NCBI RefSeq assembly: GCF_002234595.1
Contig: NZ_NMUL01000008.1
Span: forward strand, 124,001-188,000
Direction of reading: 5' to 3'
Source: Amycolatopsis vastitatis
GTDB lineage: Bacteria > Actinomycetota > Actinomycetes > Mycobacteriales > Pseudonocardiaceae
Length of the DNA stretch: 64,000 bases
Made by a program: the position numbers and the translations under genes. The notes under the pieces were generated by a model, which worked only from the letters and a program-made list of their open reading frames with translations, did no database searches and was not told the origin of the DNA. This document shows, one piece after another, positions 25,877 through 33,593 of this stretch (positions within the stretch are counted from its first letter, which is position 1; each line of letters begins with the position of its first letter).

Positions 25877-26804
25877 TGCCGATCCGACCGAAAGCAGGCG
25901 GAAACGGTCCGCGGCCGATTCGCGCGAGGCCACGGTTTCCGCCGTGACTGCCGTCGGATCGGCACCTAAACGGCGCAGCCTCAGCGGCCGCCCGGTCGTG
26001 ATCACCGGCGCGGCGTCCGGCATCGGCCGGGCCCTGGCCACCCGGCTGTCCCGGCTCGGCTCGCCGGTCGCCCTCGCCGATGTCGACGAAGACGGCCTCA
26101 AGGCCGCCGCGGCCGCGTTGTCCGGCCGGGTACTGACCCGTGTCCTCGACGTCCGCGACGCGGAAGACCAGCTGCGGTTCGCCGCCGAGGTCCGCGAGTG
26201 GCTCCCGGCGCCACTGGCCGCGGTGTTCAACAACGCCGGTGTCGCGGTGACCTCGACCGTGCTCGACGCGGTGCCCGAGGACGACGACTGGCTGCACGAC
26301 ATCAACTTCCGCGGGGTCGTCCACGGGACGCGGGCGTTCCTGCCGGTCCTCGTCGCCCAGGGCGAAGGCGCGATCGTGAACACCTCCAGCGTGTTCGGCC
26401 TGCTCGGGATGCCGTACCAGAGCGCGTACTGCGCGGCGAAGTTCGCCGTCCGCGGCTTCACCGAGTCGCTGCGGCAAGAGCTTCGCGGCACCGCTGTCCG
26501 CGCGATCACCGTGCACCCCGGCGGCATCACCACGAACATCGCGCGCAACGCCCGGATGCGCCGCGACCCCGAAGGGCTGGGGCGCACCAAGGAACAACTG
26601 GCCGCCCAGTTCGAGGCCATGACGATGACGTCGCCGGACAAGGCGGCGGCGGTCATCCACGCGGGGGTCGACCGCGGCAAGGCCCGCATTCTGGTCGGGC
26701 CCGACGCCTACCTGTTCGACGCGCTCGCCCGCGTCACCCCCACCCACTACAACGCCGTGCTGACCCGCGTCCTGCGGCGCCGGCGGACGGAGGCCGTGAC
26801 ATGA
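25860..26804 (+). CDS. Short-chain dehydrogenase/reductase
   Basis: 314 residues, classical SDR. A basic 35-residue N-terminal extension precedes the Rossmann fold; the cofactor motif TGAASGIG spans 49-56. NNAG is present (FNNAGVAV), then the catalytic Ser in VNTSSVFG and YxxxK at Tyr190/Lys194 (YCAAK). The Asp after beta-2 (LADVDE) favours NAD(H). In the operon it could oxidise an alcohol made by the P450 to the ketone used by the monooxygenase. The ATG at 25860 (GAGGAGC upstream) overlaps the hydrolase end. Confidence 0.9.
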   Translation: MSRPRSADPTESRRKRSAADSREATVSAVTAVGSAPKRRSLSGRPVVITGAASGIGRALATRLSRLGSPVALADVDEDGLKAAAAALSGRVLTRVLDVRDAEDQLRFAAEVREWLPAPLAAVFNNAGVAVTSTVLDAVPEDDDWLHDINFRGVVHGTRAFLPVLVAQGEGAIVNTSSVFGLLGMPYQSAYCAAKFAVRGFTESLRQELRGTAVRAITVHPGGITTNIARNARMRRDPEGLGRTKEQLAAQFEAMTMTSPDKAAAVIHAGVDRGKARILVGPDAYLFDALARVTPTHYNAVLTRVLRRRRTEAVT

Positions 26805-28276
26805 CCGAACACGTCGACGTGCTCATCGTCGGCGCCGGGTTGTCCGGCGTCGGCGCGGCCCACCACCTGCGGACGGCGTTCCCGCGCAAGACGCTCACGA
26901 TCCTCGAAGCCCGCGATGCGGTCGGCGGCACGTGGGACCTGTTCCGCTACCCGGGGATCCGGTCCGATTCGGACATGCACACGCTCGGCTACCGGTTCCG
27001 GCCGTGGACCGACGCGAAGGCCATCGCGGACGGCCCGTCGATCCTGCGGTACGTCCGCGACACCGCGACCGACGCCGGGATCGACCGGTTCATCCGCTTC
27101 GGGCACAAGGTGGTCCGCGCGGAATGGTCCACGGAGGACGCACTGTGGACGGTCGAAGCGGTGCACGACGGGAAGCCGGTGGCGCTCACCGCGAAGTTCC
27201 TGTACCTGTGCAGCGGCTACTACGACTACGAATCCGGTCACACGCCGGAGTTCCCGGGTCTCGAGCGGTTCGGCGGCACCGTCGTGCACCCGCAGCACTG
27301 GCCCGAGGACCTCGACTACACCGGCAAGAAGGTCGTCGTGATCGGCAGCGGCGCGACCGCCGTGACGCTCGTCCCGGCGATGACCGGCCGCGCGGCGCAC
27401 GTGACCATGCTGCAGCGCTCCCCCAGCTACATCCTCTCGATGCCGTCGGAGGACACGCTGGCCAACCGGCTCCGCGGCCTGCTCGGCCCGCGGCTGGCGT
27501 ACCCGATCGCGCGCTGGAAGAACGTCGCGGTCAGCACGCTGATCTACCAGCTCAGCCGGCGCCGCCCCGGCGTCGTCAAGGCGCTGATCCGCAAGGCGAC
27601 GGCGAAGCAGCTGCCGCCGGGCTACGCCGTCGACACCCACTTCAAGCCGCGTTACCAGCCGTGGGACCAGCGCCTCTGCCTGGTCCCCGACGGCGACCTG
27701 TTCCGCTCGATCCGCCGCGGCGACGCCTCGATCGTCACCGACCGGATCGCGGAGTTCACCCCGGACGGGCTGCGGCTGGAGTCGGGCGGCGAACTCGAAG
27801 CGGACGTCGTCGTCACCGCCACCGGGCTGCGACTGCTGGCCTTCGGCGGCATCGAGCTCGTCGTGGACGGCGACCCGGTGAAGCTGCCGGAAACCATGGC
27901 CTACAAGGGAATGATGCTCAGCGGCGTGCCGAACTTCGCCTTCACGATCGGCTACACGAACGCGTCGTGGACGCTGAAGGCCGACCTCGTCGCCGAGTAC
28001 GTCGTCCGGCTGCTGCGCCACCTCGACCGGACCGGACACGACCAGTGCGTGCCGGTCAACGACGACCCGGCGGTCACCGAGCGGCCGCTGCTCGACTTCG
28101 ACGCCGGCTACGTCCAGCGCTCGATCGGCGAGTTCCCGAAGGCCGGTTCGCGGGCGCCCTGGCAGCTGGGCATGAGCTACGCGCACGACGTCGTCAAGCT
28201 CCGGCACGGCCGTCTCGACGACGGCGCCCTGCGTTTCTCGCGGCGATCGGCGGGAGCGGGCAGACTGACCGCATGA
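26801..28276 (+). CDS. EthA-like FAD/NADPH Baeyer-Villiger monooxygenase
   Basis: 491 residues, very close in length and sequence to mycobacterial EthA. The N-terminus is MTEHVDVLIVGAG..GVGAAHHL with the FAD motif; GGTWDLFRYPGIRSDSDM follows. The Baeyer-Villiger fingerprint FxGxxxHxxxWP is present as FGGTVVHPQHWP (157-168), and the NADPH motif VIGSGATAV lies at 180-188. Such enzymes insert oxygen next to ketones; EthA also activates thioamide prodrugs in M. tuberculosis. The start overlaps the SDR stop (ATGA). The divergent TetR gene completes an EthR/EthA-like picture, here within a larger operon. Confidence 0.94.
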   Translation: MTEHVDVLIVGAGLSGVGAAHHLRTAFPRKTLTILEARDAVGGTWDLFRYPGIRSDSDMHTLGYRFRPWTDAKAIADGPSILRYVRDTATDAGIDRFIRFGHKVVRAEWSTEDALWTVEAVHDGKPVALTAKFLYLCSGYYDYESGHTPEFPGLERFGGTVVHPQHWPEDLDYTGKKVVVIGSGATAVTLVPAMTGRAAHVTMLQRSPSYILSMPSEDTLANRLRGLLGPRLAYPIARWKNVAVSTLIYQLSRRRPGVVKALIRKATAKQLPPGYAVDTHFKPRYQPWDQRLCLVPDGDLFRSIRRGDASIVTDRIAEFTPDGLRLESGGELEADVVVTATGLRLLAFGGIELVVDGDPVKLPETMAYKGMMLSGVPNFAFTIGYTNASWTLKADLVAEYVVRLLRHLDRTGHDQCVPVNDDPAVTERPLLDFDAGYVQRSIGEFPKAGSRAPWQLGMSYAHDVVKLRHGRLDDGALRFSRRSAGAGRLTA

Positions 28277-28309
28277 CGCTCGGTACTGCGCCCGCAAGGG
28301 GCCGCTGAC

Positions 28310-29176
28310 ATGCACTCCGCGGGACTCGTGCTGCACCCCCGCCGCGACTCGGCGGCCGCCGTCGAAGCCGTGCTCGGCTGGGCGGGCAAGCGGAACATCG
28401 AGATCCTCGGCATCTCCGACGAGATCGTCCGGCTGAACTGCGCCGCGATCGGGGTGACGCCCGAAGAGCTCGGGCGCCGCTCCGACCTTGTGGTCAGCTT
28501 GGGCGGCGACGGCACGATGCTGCGGGCCATGCGGCTCGCCGACGGCCAGCGCGCGCCGGTGCTCGGGGTGAACCTCGGCAAGCTCGGCTTCCTGGCCGAG
28601 GTCGACGTCCCCGACCTGCCCGGCGCGCTTTCGGCCATCGACGAGCACGAGTTCACGGTGGAGCCCCGGCTGGCCGTGGACGCCGTGCTGGAGGGGCGCC
28701 GGATCACGGCGTTCAACGACATCGCGGTGGTCCGCGTGCCCGGCGAAGGGAGCGCGGTGGTGGCGGTCCGCGTCGGCGGCCAGCCGTTCGTGAGCTACTC
28801 GGCCGACGCGGTGGTCGTGGCGACCCCGACCGGCTCGACGGCGTACAGCTTCTCCGCGGGCGGCCCGATCACCAGCCCGGCGGTCGAGGCGCTGCTGGTG
28901 ACGCCGGCGGCGCCGCACTCGGCGTACAGCCGGGGCGTGGTGCTGTCGGTGCACGACGAAGTCACGCTCGAGCTGCTGCCGACCAGCGGGCGGCTGGCGG
29001 TGGAGGTCGACGGCCAGGTCGAGGGCTACGTGTCCCCCGGCGACCGCCTGGACCTGCGCGCCCGGCCGAGCGCGGCGCGGGTGGTCCGGCTCGGGATGAC
29101 GACGTTCTACCAGCGGGCGCGGCGCAAGCTCCGGCTGACCGACTCGGCAGAGATCCCGCAGGACGGCGACCACTGA
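28310..29176 (+). CDS. NAD kinase
   Basis: 288 residues. It phosphorylates NAD to NADP using ATP or polyphosphate. The GGDGT motif is at 65-69 (VVSLGGDGTMLRA); GVNLGKLGFLAE and the glycine-rich TPTGSTAYSFSAGGP segment form the substrate site. The usual NE/D pair appears as FND. It starts 33 bp after the monooxygenase with AAGGGG upstream, so it is probably the last gene of that operon, giving NADPH to the monooxygenase. Actinomycetes usually have a housekeeping NAD kinase beside recN; this one is likely a second copy. Confidence 0.9.
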   Translation: MHSAGLVLHPRRDSAAAVEAVLGWAGKRNIEILGISDEIVRLNCAAIGVTPEELGRRSDLVVSLGGDGTMLRAMRLADGQRAPVLGVNLGKLGFLAEVDVPDLPGALSAIDEHEFTVEPRLAVDAVLEGRRITAFNDIAVVRVPGEGSAVVAVRVGGQPFVSYSADAVVVATPTGSTAYSFSAGGPITSPAVEALLVTPAAPHSAYSRGVVLSVHDEVTLELLPTSGRLAVEVDGQVEGYVSPGDRLDLRARPSAARVVRLGMTTFYQRARRKLRLTDSAEIPQDGDH

Positions 29177-29180
29177 GTTT

Positions 29181-29236
29181 TTGAGCGCGGCGGAGCTTCT
29201 TGAGCGCGGCGGAGCTTCTTGAGCGTGGCGGAGCCG
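29181..29236. repeat. Three tandem 19-bp repeats after the NAD kinase gene
   Basis: Unit TTGAGCGCGGCGGAGCTTC occurs perfectly at 29181-29199 and 29200-29218, with a degenerate third copy at 29219-29236. It starts 4 bp after the NAD kinase stop and is not strongly palindromic. The 155-bp gap also holds an 11-bp direct repeat AATGGTCACGG at 29267-29277 and 29278-29288. Confidence 0.8.
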
Positions 29237-29343
29237 TGTCGTGCGTCACATCCCGAGCGTGTAGGCAATGGTCACGGAATGGTCACGGGTAGCGTCCGCT
29301 GCTCCGCCTGAACCAGCCGAGCCGTCCCGGAGTGTTTCACCGC

Positions 29344-30030
29344 ATGCTGTGTCCCGCACCCGTCCGTCCGTCGCTGCGCGCCCGCCTGCTCGTGCCCGGC
29401 GCACTGGCCGCCTTCGCCGGCGCCGTCGTCCTCCTCGCCGTGCTGCACCTCGACCGGCGGCTCGCCCCCCTCGACCCGGTCAGCTCGATGCTGAGCGACT
29501 ACGCGCTGAGCCCCGGCCGCTGGATGTGGGACGGCGCGCTGCTGCTCACCAGCTCCGGCTCGGCGCTTCTGCTGGTGGCGCTCTACCGCCGTGGCCTGCT
29601 GGCCAACCCGGCGCTGGTGGCGGCGAAGGCGTTGTGGTGCGTCAGCCTCCTGGCGGTCGCGCTGTTCGCGAAAGACCCGCAAGGCGGTGCGATCACGGCC
29701 ACCGGCAAGATCCACCTCTACGCCTCGGCCGTGACGTGCCTGAGCCTGCCGGTCGTCGGCTGGGCGCTGGGCAGGCGGCACCGCGACGACCCGCGCTGGC
29801 GGCGGTTCGCCACCTGGTCGCGCCGGCTGGCGCTGGCCGCGATCCCGTTCTACCTGCCGTTCATCGTCCCGTTCGCGGTGAACGTCGTGTTCGGCGGTCA
29901 CCTGCCGACGGTGGCGACCGGGCTGGTGGAACGCCTGATGATGGTCCTGGAGATCGCCCTGCTGGCCGTCCTGGGCCACTGGGCCCACCGCGCGATGCGC
30001 CCGGCCCGGGTTTCCTACGCCACCGCGTAA
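29344..30030 (+). CDS. DUF998-family membrane protein
   Basis: 228 residues with about six hydrophobic helices (LVPGALAAFAGAVVLLAVL, LLLTSSGSALLLVALY, LWCVSLLAVALF and three more). The DPVSSMLSDYALSPGRWMW loop after helix 1 is the usual DUF998 (Frag1/DRAM-like) signature. Function is unknown. The ATG at 29344 is preferred because GGAG lies 12-15 bases upstream; a GTG at 29332 would leave no space for it. It stands alone, ending in a bidirectional inverted repeat. Confidence 0.8.
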   Translation: MLCPAPVRPSLRARLLVPGALAAFAGAVVLLAVLHLDRRLAPLDPVSSMLSDYALSPGRWMWDGALLLTSSGSALLLVALYRRGLLANPALVAAKALWCVSLLAVALFAKDPQGGAITATGKIHLYASAVTCLSLPVVGWALGRRHRDDPRWRRFATWSRRLALAAIPFYLPFIVPFAVNVVFGGHLPTVATGLVERLMMVLEIALLAVLGHWAHRAMRPARVSYATA

Positions 30031-30076
30031 CTCGCGTGATCCGGGCCGTCTCCCGCCTCTGGTCACGCGAGTTACG
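30026..30076. terminator. 14-bp inverted repeat containing both convergent stop codons
   Basis: Perfect arms CGTAACTCGCGTGA (30026-30039) and TCACGCGAGTTACG (30063-30076) with a 23-nt loop. The TAA of the DUF998 gene is in the left arm and the TAA of the convergent phosphoesterase gene in the right arm, so each transcript would fold just at its stop codon. Confidence 0.75.
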
Positions 30077-30428
30077 GGGTGGGCTGGTCGCGGGTGCGGT
30101 GCAGGAGCCAGTCGCGTGCGGTACGGATCAGGGCGTACCGGACCGCGCCCGCGCGGCCGTGCAACGTGAACAGGATCCGCTTGGCCGTCCGGTCGTGCTC
30201 CTCCCACCAGCCCGTGTCGGCGACCTTCTTCGTGTCGTCTTCGTAGGCGAGGTGGTCGAGCGCGTGGTCGGGGACGGCGACCGCCAGCCGGTTCTCCGCC
30301 GGATCGGGCGGGAGGCCGCGCGGCACGGCCCACGACCGCAGTACGCCGTCCTCCTCCAGCCGGAGGTCGAAGTGGTGCCGCGGGCGCCAGTGCTCGTGCA
30401 GCACGAAAGCCGGTCGCCGCTCGCTCAT
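30072..30428 (-). CDS. Stand-alone LigD-type 3'-phosphoesterase domain protein
   Basis: 118 residues, equal to the phosphoesterase (PE) domain of bacterial DNA ligase D, which trims 3'-phosphates and ribonucleotides during end joining. The conserved core is FVLHEHWRPRHHFDLRLE, then DGVLRSWAVPRGLPPDP and NRLAVAVPDHAL; His residues of the HxxxxxHxDxR-type motif are present. There is no ligase or polymerase domain. It is 1 bp downstream of the MerR gene on the same strand, so the two are co-expressed. Stand-alone PE proteins are known in archaea and actinobacteria. Confidence 0.85.
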   Translation of the reverse strand: MSERRPAFVLHEHWRPRHHFDLRLEEDGVLRSWAVPRGLPPDPAENRLAVAVPDHALDHLAYEDDTKKVADTGWWEEHDRTAKRILFTLHGRAGAVRYALIRTARDWLLHRTRDQPTP

Positions 30429-30429
30429 G

Positions 30430-30858
30430 TCAGTGCGCCCGCTCGTGGCTTTCCTCGAGCGACAGCCCGCGCTGCCGGGCTTCGACGATCGACCAGAACC
30501 GCGGGCACCGCACGGGTTCGCCGGCCGGGCACTGCCGTCCGTGCTCCAGAGCGGCGCGGGCCACCTCGATGCGGTGCTGCTGCTCGGCCAGCTCGGCCAG
30601 CTTGCCCTCGATCAGCTCCCGCCGGGACGGCCCCGCGATGAACCGTTCGATCTCGGCCAGCGAGAAGCCGATCTCCCGCAGGAAGACGATCATCCCGACG
30701 TGCCGGACCGCCGACGTGGCATAGCGCCGGCGCCCCGCCGCGCGGGCCGACGGCCGCACCAGGCCGAGTTCGTCGTAGTACCGCAGCGTGGTCGCCGGCA
30801 CGCCGGTGCGATCGGCGAGCTCGCCGATCGACAACGACGCCTGCGTGGGCTCGGACAT
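30430..30858 (-). CDS. MerR-family transcriptional regulator
   Basis: 142 residues. The N-terminal winged helix LSIGELADRTGVPATTLRYY (about 9-30), then DELGLVRPSARAAGRRRY, is followed by a dimerisation coiled coil (about 78-120). The C-terminal CPAGEPVRCPRFWSIVEAR contains two cysteines like those of SoxR/CueR-type sensors, though the spacing is not a standard 2Fe-2S cluster. A perfect 20-bp palindrome begins 3 bp upstream of the start codon, suggesting leaderless, autoregulated expression. It is divergent from a methyltransferase gene and in tandem with the PE-domain gene. Confidence 0.88.
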   Translation of the reverse strand: MSEPTQASLSIGELADRTGVPATTLRYYDELGLVRPSARAAGRRRYATSAVRHVGMIVFLREIGFSLAEIERFIAGPSRRELIEGKLAELAEQQHRIEVARAALEHGRQCPAGEPVRCPRFWSIVEARQRGLSLEESHERAH

Positions 30859-30860
30859 TG

Positions 30861-30880
30861 ACTTCGAGGCTACTCGAAGT
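30861..30880. promoter_or_regulatory. MerR operator ACTTCGAG-N4-CTCGAAGT
   Basis: Perfect 8-bp arms around GCTA, in the 36-bp gap between divergent MerR (start 30858) and methyltransferase (start 30895) genes. Position and symmetry fit a MerR operator in the long -35/-10 spacer of overlapping, probably leaderless promoters. Confidence 0.65.
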
Positions 30881-30894
30881 GGTTCGCTCGCCCC

Positions 30895-31548
30895 ATGGAG
30901 ATCGCAGAGAAGGTGCTGGGCCGCTTCCTGCCGTGGTGGGCCCGGCACGGGGGCCTGGCCCAGTTCCACCGGCCGTCCGGAGCCGCGGGACACCTCGCCG
31001 GCTGGATCATGGGCCGTCGCTCGTCGAACGTCGCCCGGAACCGCTGGGCCGCGGGACTTCTCGACGTCCGGCCGGCCGGACGCGTCCTCGAACTCGGCTG
31101 CGGTCCGGGCGTGGCCGTCGCCGCCCTCGCCGCGCGGGCGACCCGGGGCCTGGTGGTCGGCGTCGACCACTCGCCGGTGGTGATCCGCCAGGCGCGCCGC
31201 CGCAACCGGGCCGCCGTCCGGGCCGGGCGGGTCCGCCTGGTCTGCTCGCCCGTCGAAAACCTGACCCTCGGCGAAGAAGCGTTCGACGCCGCGCTCGCCG
31301 TCAACACCGTCGGCATGTGGCCCGAGCCCGCCGCCCGGCTGCGCGAAATCGGCCGGCTGCTGCGGCCCGGCGGGCGCATCGCCTTGGTGTCGCAGCCCCG
31401 TTGTCCCAGCGCCACTGCCGCGGCCGCCGCCGACGAGCTGACCGGCCTGCTCGGCGCAGCCGGATTCGAGGACTTCCGCACCGAAACCCTCGACCTCGAC
31501 CCGCCCGTCGTGTGCGTCATCGCGCACGTGGCTAAGTTGGGTTCCTGA
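30895..31548 (+). CDS. Class I SAM-dependent methyltransferase
   Basis: 217 residues. SAM-binding motif I is VLELGCGPGVAVAALA (about 63-78); motif II is VGVDHSPVVIRQA; FDAALAVNTVGMWPEP and LLRPGGRIALVSQP are the later motifs of the UbiE/type-11 group. The substrate is not predictable. The 36-bp gap to MerR with its palindrome suggests induction by that regulator. The YdcF gene follows after 21 bp. Confidence 0.85.
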   Translation: MEIAEKVLGRFLPWWARHGGLAQFHRPSGAAGHLAGWIMGRRSSNVARNRWAAGLLDVRPAGRVLELGCGPGVAVAALAARATRGLVVGVDHSPVVIRQARRRNRAAVRAGRVRLVCSPVENLTLGEEAFDAALAVNTVGMWPEPAARLREIGRLLRPGGRIALVSQPRCPSATAAAAADELTGLLGAAGFEDFRTETLDLDPPVVCVIAHVAKLGS

Positions 31549-31569
31549 CGGAGTTCAGGGGGAGGCCGG

Positions 31570-32559
31570 GTGAGCGTCGCCGGGAGTGTGCTGCCGGCCG
31601 CGGCCGCGGTGGCCCTCGTCGTCTTCGCCGTGCGGCTGGCCACCGAGCCCCGGCGGCTCGGCAACGCCGTCTGGCTCGGCCTCGCGCTGCTGCTCAGCGC
31701 GTTGTGGCTGCTGCGGACGGCACTGCACCTGGACTGGCTGACGCCGGTGCTGTTCGGGCTGCTCGGGGTCGTGGTGGTGGTCGTGGCGCTGGTGCTGCCG
31801 ATCGCGTTGCTCGTCAACGGCGTGCGGATGTGGCGGCGGGAAGGGCACCGCGCCGGGAACCTGCTGTCGCTCGGCCTCGGCGTGGGGATGATCGTCCTCG
31901 AGGTGCTGTTCTTCGTCCCGCTCGGCCGGTGGGGCTCGGCGCTGGTGACCATCGCGGCGGTGCTCGCCTGCTACTTCGGGTTCCTGTTCGCGTCGCTGCT
32001 GGTCTATTCCGTGGTGTACAGCCGGATCGGCCGCCGCGGCGGGTTCGACGCGATCATCGTGCTCGGCTGCGGTGTCGACGGCGACCGCGTGCCGCCGCTG
32101 CTCGCCGGGCGGCTCGACCGCGCGATCCGGCTCCACCAACGCGAGACCACGCCGCCGCTGCTGGTCGTTTCCGGCGGGCGGGGACCCGGCGAGACGGTCA
32201 CCGAAGCCGAAGCGATGCACCACTACCTTCGGGAGCACGGCGTGCCGGACGACTTGATCCGGCGTGAAGACCGGGCACGGACGACCGAGGAGAACCTCCG
32301 GTTCTCGGCCGCGCTCCTCCCGGGCGACGCGCGGCTGGTGGTGGCGGTGACCAGCAACTACCACGTGTTCCGGACGGCGGTGGAGTGCCGCCGCCTCGGC
32401 CTGCCGTTCCACGCCACGGGTTCCCCGACGGCGAGCTACTTCCTGCCGAGTGCGCTGCTGCGCGAGTTCGCCGCGCTGATCCTGCATTACCGCCGGACGA
32501 CGATCGCGGCGTGCGTGCTCATCGTCGGTGTGGGTGTGGTCTTGACGATCCTGACCTGA
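31570..32559 (+). CDS. YdcF/ElyC-family (DUF218) membrane protein
   Basis: 329 residues. The N-terminal ~150 residues hold about five membrane helices; the C-terminal DUF218 domain (about 155-300) contains FDAIIVLGCGVDGDRVPPLL, VVSGGRGPGETVTEAEAM, RTTEENLRFSA and TSNYHVFRTA, the full family signature. A final helix (about 308-328) closes it. Family members such as ElyC and SanA act in envelope/peptidoglycan biology; exact activity is unsettled. The GTG start has GGGGGAGG upstream. Confidence 0.88.
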   Translation: MSVAGSVLPAAAAVALVVFAVRLATEPRRLGNAVWLGLALLLSALWLLRTALHLDWLTPVLFGLLGVVVVVVALVLPIALLVNGVRMWRREGHRAGNLLSLGLGVGMIVLEVLFFVPLGRWGSALVTIAAVLACYFGFLFASLLVYSVVYSRIGRRGGFDAIIVLGCGVDGDRVPPLLAGRLDRAIRLHQRETTPPLLVVSGGRGPGETVTEAEAMHHYLREHGVPDDLIRREDRARTTEENLRFSAALLPGDARLVVAVTSNYHVFRTAVECRRLGLPFHATGSPTASYFLPSALLREFAALILHYRRTTIAACVLIVGVGVVLTILT

Positions 32560-32576
32560 GCGGCCGGACGCCCGGA

Positions 32577-32594
32577 CGTATAGGGCGTTATACG
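32577..32594. repeat. AT-rich inverted repeat between convergent genes
   Basis: CGTATA-GGGCGT-TATACG lies between the YdcF stop (32559) and the SRPBCC stop (32601). The 6-bp stem is too weak for a convincing terminator. Confidence 0.35.
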
Positions 32595-32600
32595 CATGGC

Positions 32601-33050
32601 TCAGCCCTTGCCGTCGTAGGAGGTCCAGCCGCCCTGGCCTTCGGCCGCGGCGACGTCGGCGTCGGCGGTCGCGGCGTGGGTCATCGCGGCGACCGTGCGC
32701 TCGAGGCTCTGCTGGACCTCGTCGCCGTCGGCCTCGCGGACGCTGTGCAGCGTCACGGTGATTTCGGAGGAGGCCGGGCCGTCGTCACGGATGCGCAGTT
32801 CGCCGTGGTAGTCGTCGGGGCCTTCCGCGCCCCAGGACAGCGAGCGGGTCTCCGGGTCGGTGCGCAGCCACGCCTCCCCCGCGACGCGCTCGCCGTGCAC
32901 CTCGGCCTCGACGTGGACGCTGTCGCCGTCCTTCGGTTCGGCGACCTTCATCTCCGGGAAGTAGCGGGGCAGGTTTTCGGGGTGGCTCAGGAACGCGAAC
33001 AGCTCGTCGGCCGGGACGTCGGCGGTCACGGTGTGGCGGTACTCGGTCAT
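32601..33050 (-). CDS. SRPBCC-family (polyketide cyclase-like) protein
   Basis: 149 residues with a START/Bet v1-like fold: MTEYRHTVTADVPADELFAFL opens the domain, followed by HPENLPRYFPEMKVAEPKDG and regular beta strands (SEITVTLHSV). The family binds hydrophobic ligands in a cavity; many members are stress-induced. GGAGGAG precedes the ATG at 33050. The last ~15 residues (AAAEGQGGWTSYDGKG) are flexible. It stands alone between convergent and divergent neighbours. Confidence 0.8.
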   Translation of the reverse strand: MTEYRHTVTADVPADELFAFLSHPENLPRYFPEMKVAEPKDGDSVHVEAEVHGERVAGEAWLRTDPETRSLSWGAEGPDDYHGELRIRDDGPASSEITVTLHSVREADGDEVQQSLERTVAAMTHAATADADVAAAEGQGGWTSYDGKG

Positions 33051-33155
33051 CGTCTGCTCCTCCTCGGTGGCGCGATCGGGGCCGGTTACCCGGACCGGTC
33101 CGGCACAACCGGGCGGGAGTGCATTAAACGGCCGTGTGCGGGGAACCCGGAAACC

Positions 33156-33593
33156 ATGGCGCGCACCGAACCCGCAGCGCAGGTCCCCAAGCGGGGCCCC
33201 GCTCCCGTGCAGGGCATAGGAATGCTCATCGGCCTTTTGTTCCTCGTGCTGGGGGCGTGCGAGCTGATTCCGGGGATCACCGTCGGCGACGGCCCGGCGC
33301 GTGCCCTGTTCGGGGTGTTCGCGGTGTCCGCGGCGTGGACGCTCGGGCACCTGCTGACCGGCGCCGCCGCGGTGTTCTGCACCCGCTCCTCCGGCCTGTC
33401 GAGCCGGTTCCTCCTCGTGGCCGGCGCCTGCTACGCCGTGCTGGGGATCGCCGGGCTGCTGCCGCTGCCGAAGGCGTTCGAGGACGTCCTGCCGATGAAC
33501 ACCGCCGGGGTGTGCCTCGCCCTCGGCCTCGGCACGGCGATGCTCATCCTCGGCGGGGGCTGGCTCCGGCGCCGGCCGGGACGGCGCCGCTGA
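33156..33593 (+). CDS. DUF4383 small membrane protein
   Basis: 145 residues with four hydrophobic helices. The sequence PVQGIGMLIGLLFLVLGACE, then LIPGIT, HLLTGAAAVF and LPMNTAGVCLALGLGTAM match the DUF4383 layout. Function is unknown. The ATG at 33156 follows GGGGAACCCGG. The last 50 bp overlap the convergent glycosyltransferase gene. Confidence 0.78.
   Translation: MARTEPAAQVPKRGPAPVQGIGMLIGLLFLVLGACELIPGITVGDGPARALFGVFAVSAAWTLGHLLTGAAAVFCTRSSGLSSRFLLVAGACYAVLGIAGLLPLPKAFEDVLPMNTAGVCLALGLGTAMLILGGGWLRRRPGRRR

Noticed and set aside
26747..29173. 808-codon minus-strand open frame opposite the monooxygenase and NAD kinase
   Set aside because: No recognisable domain; the plus-strand frames contain full EthA-like and NAD kinase signatures.
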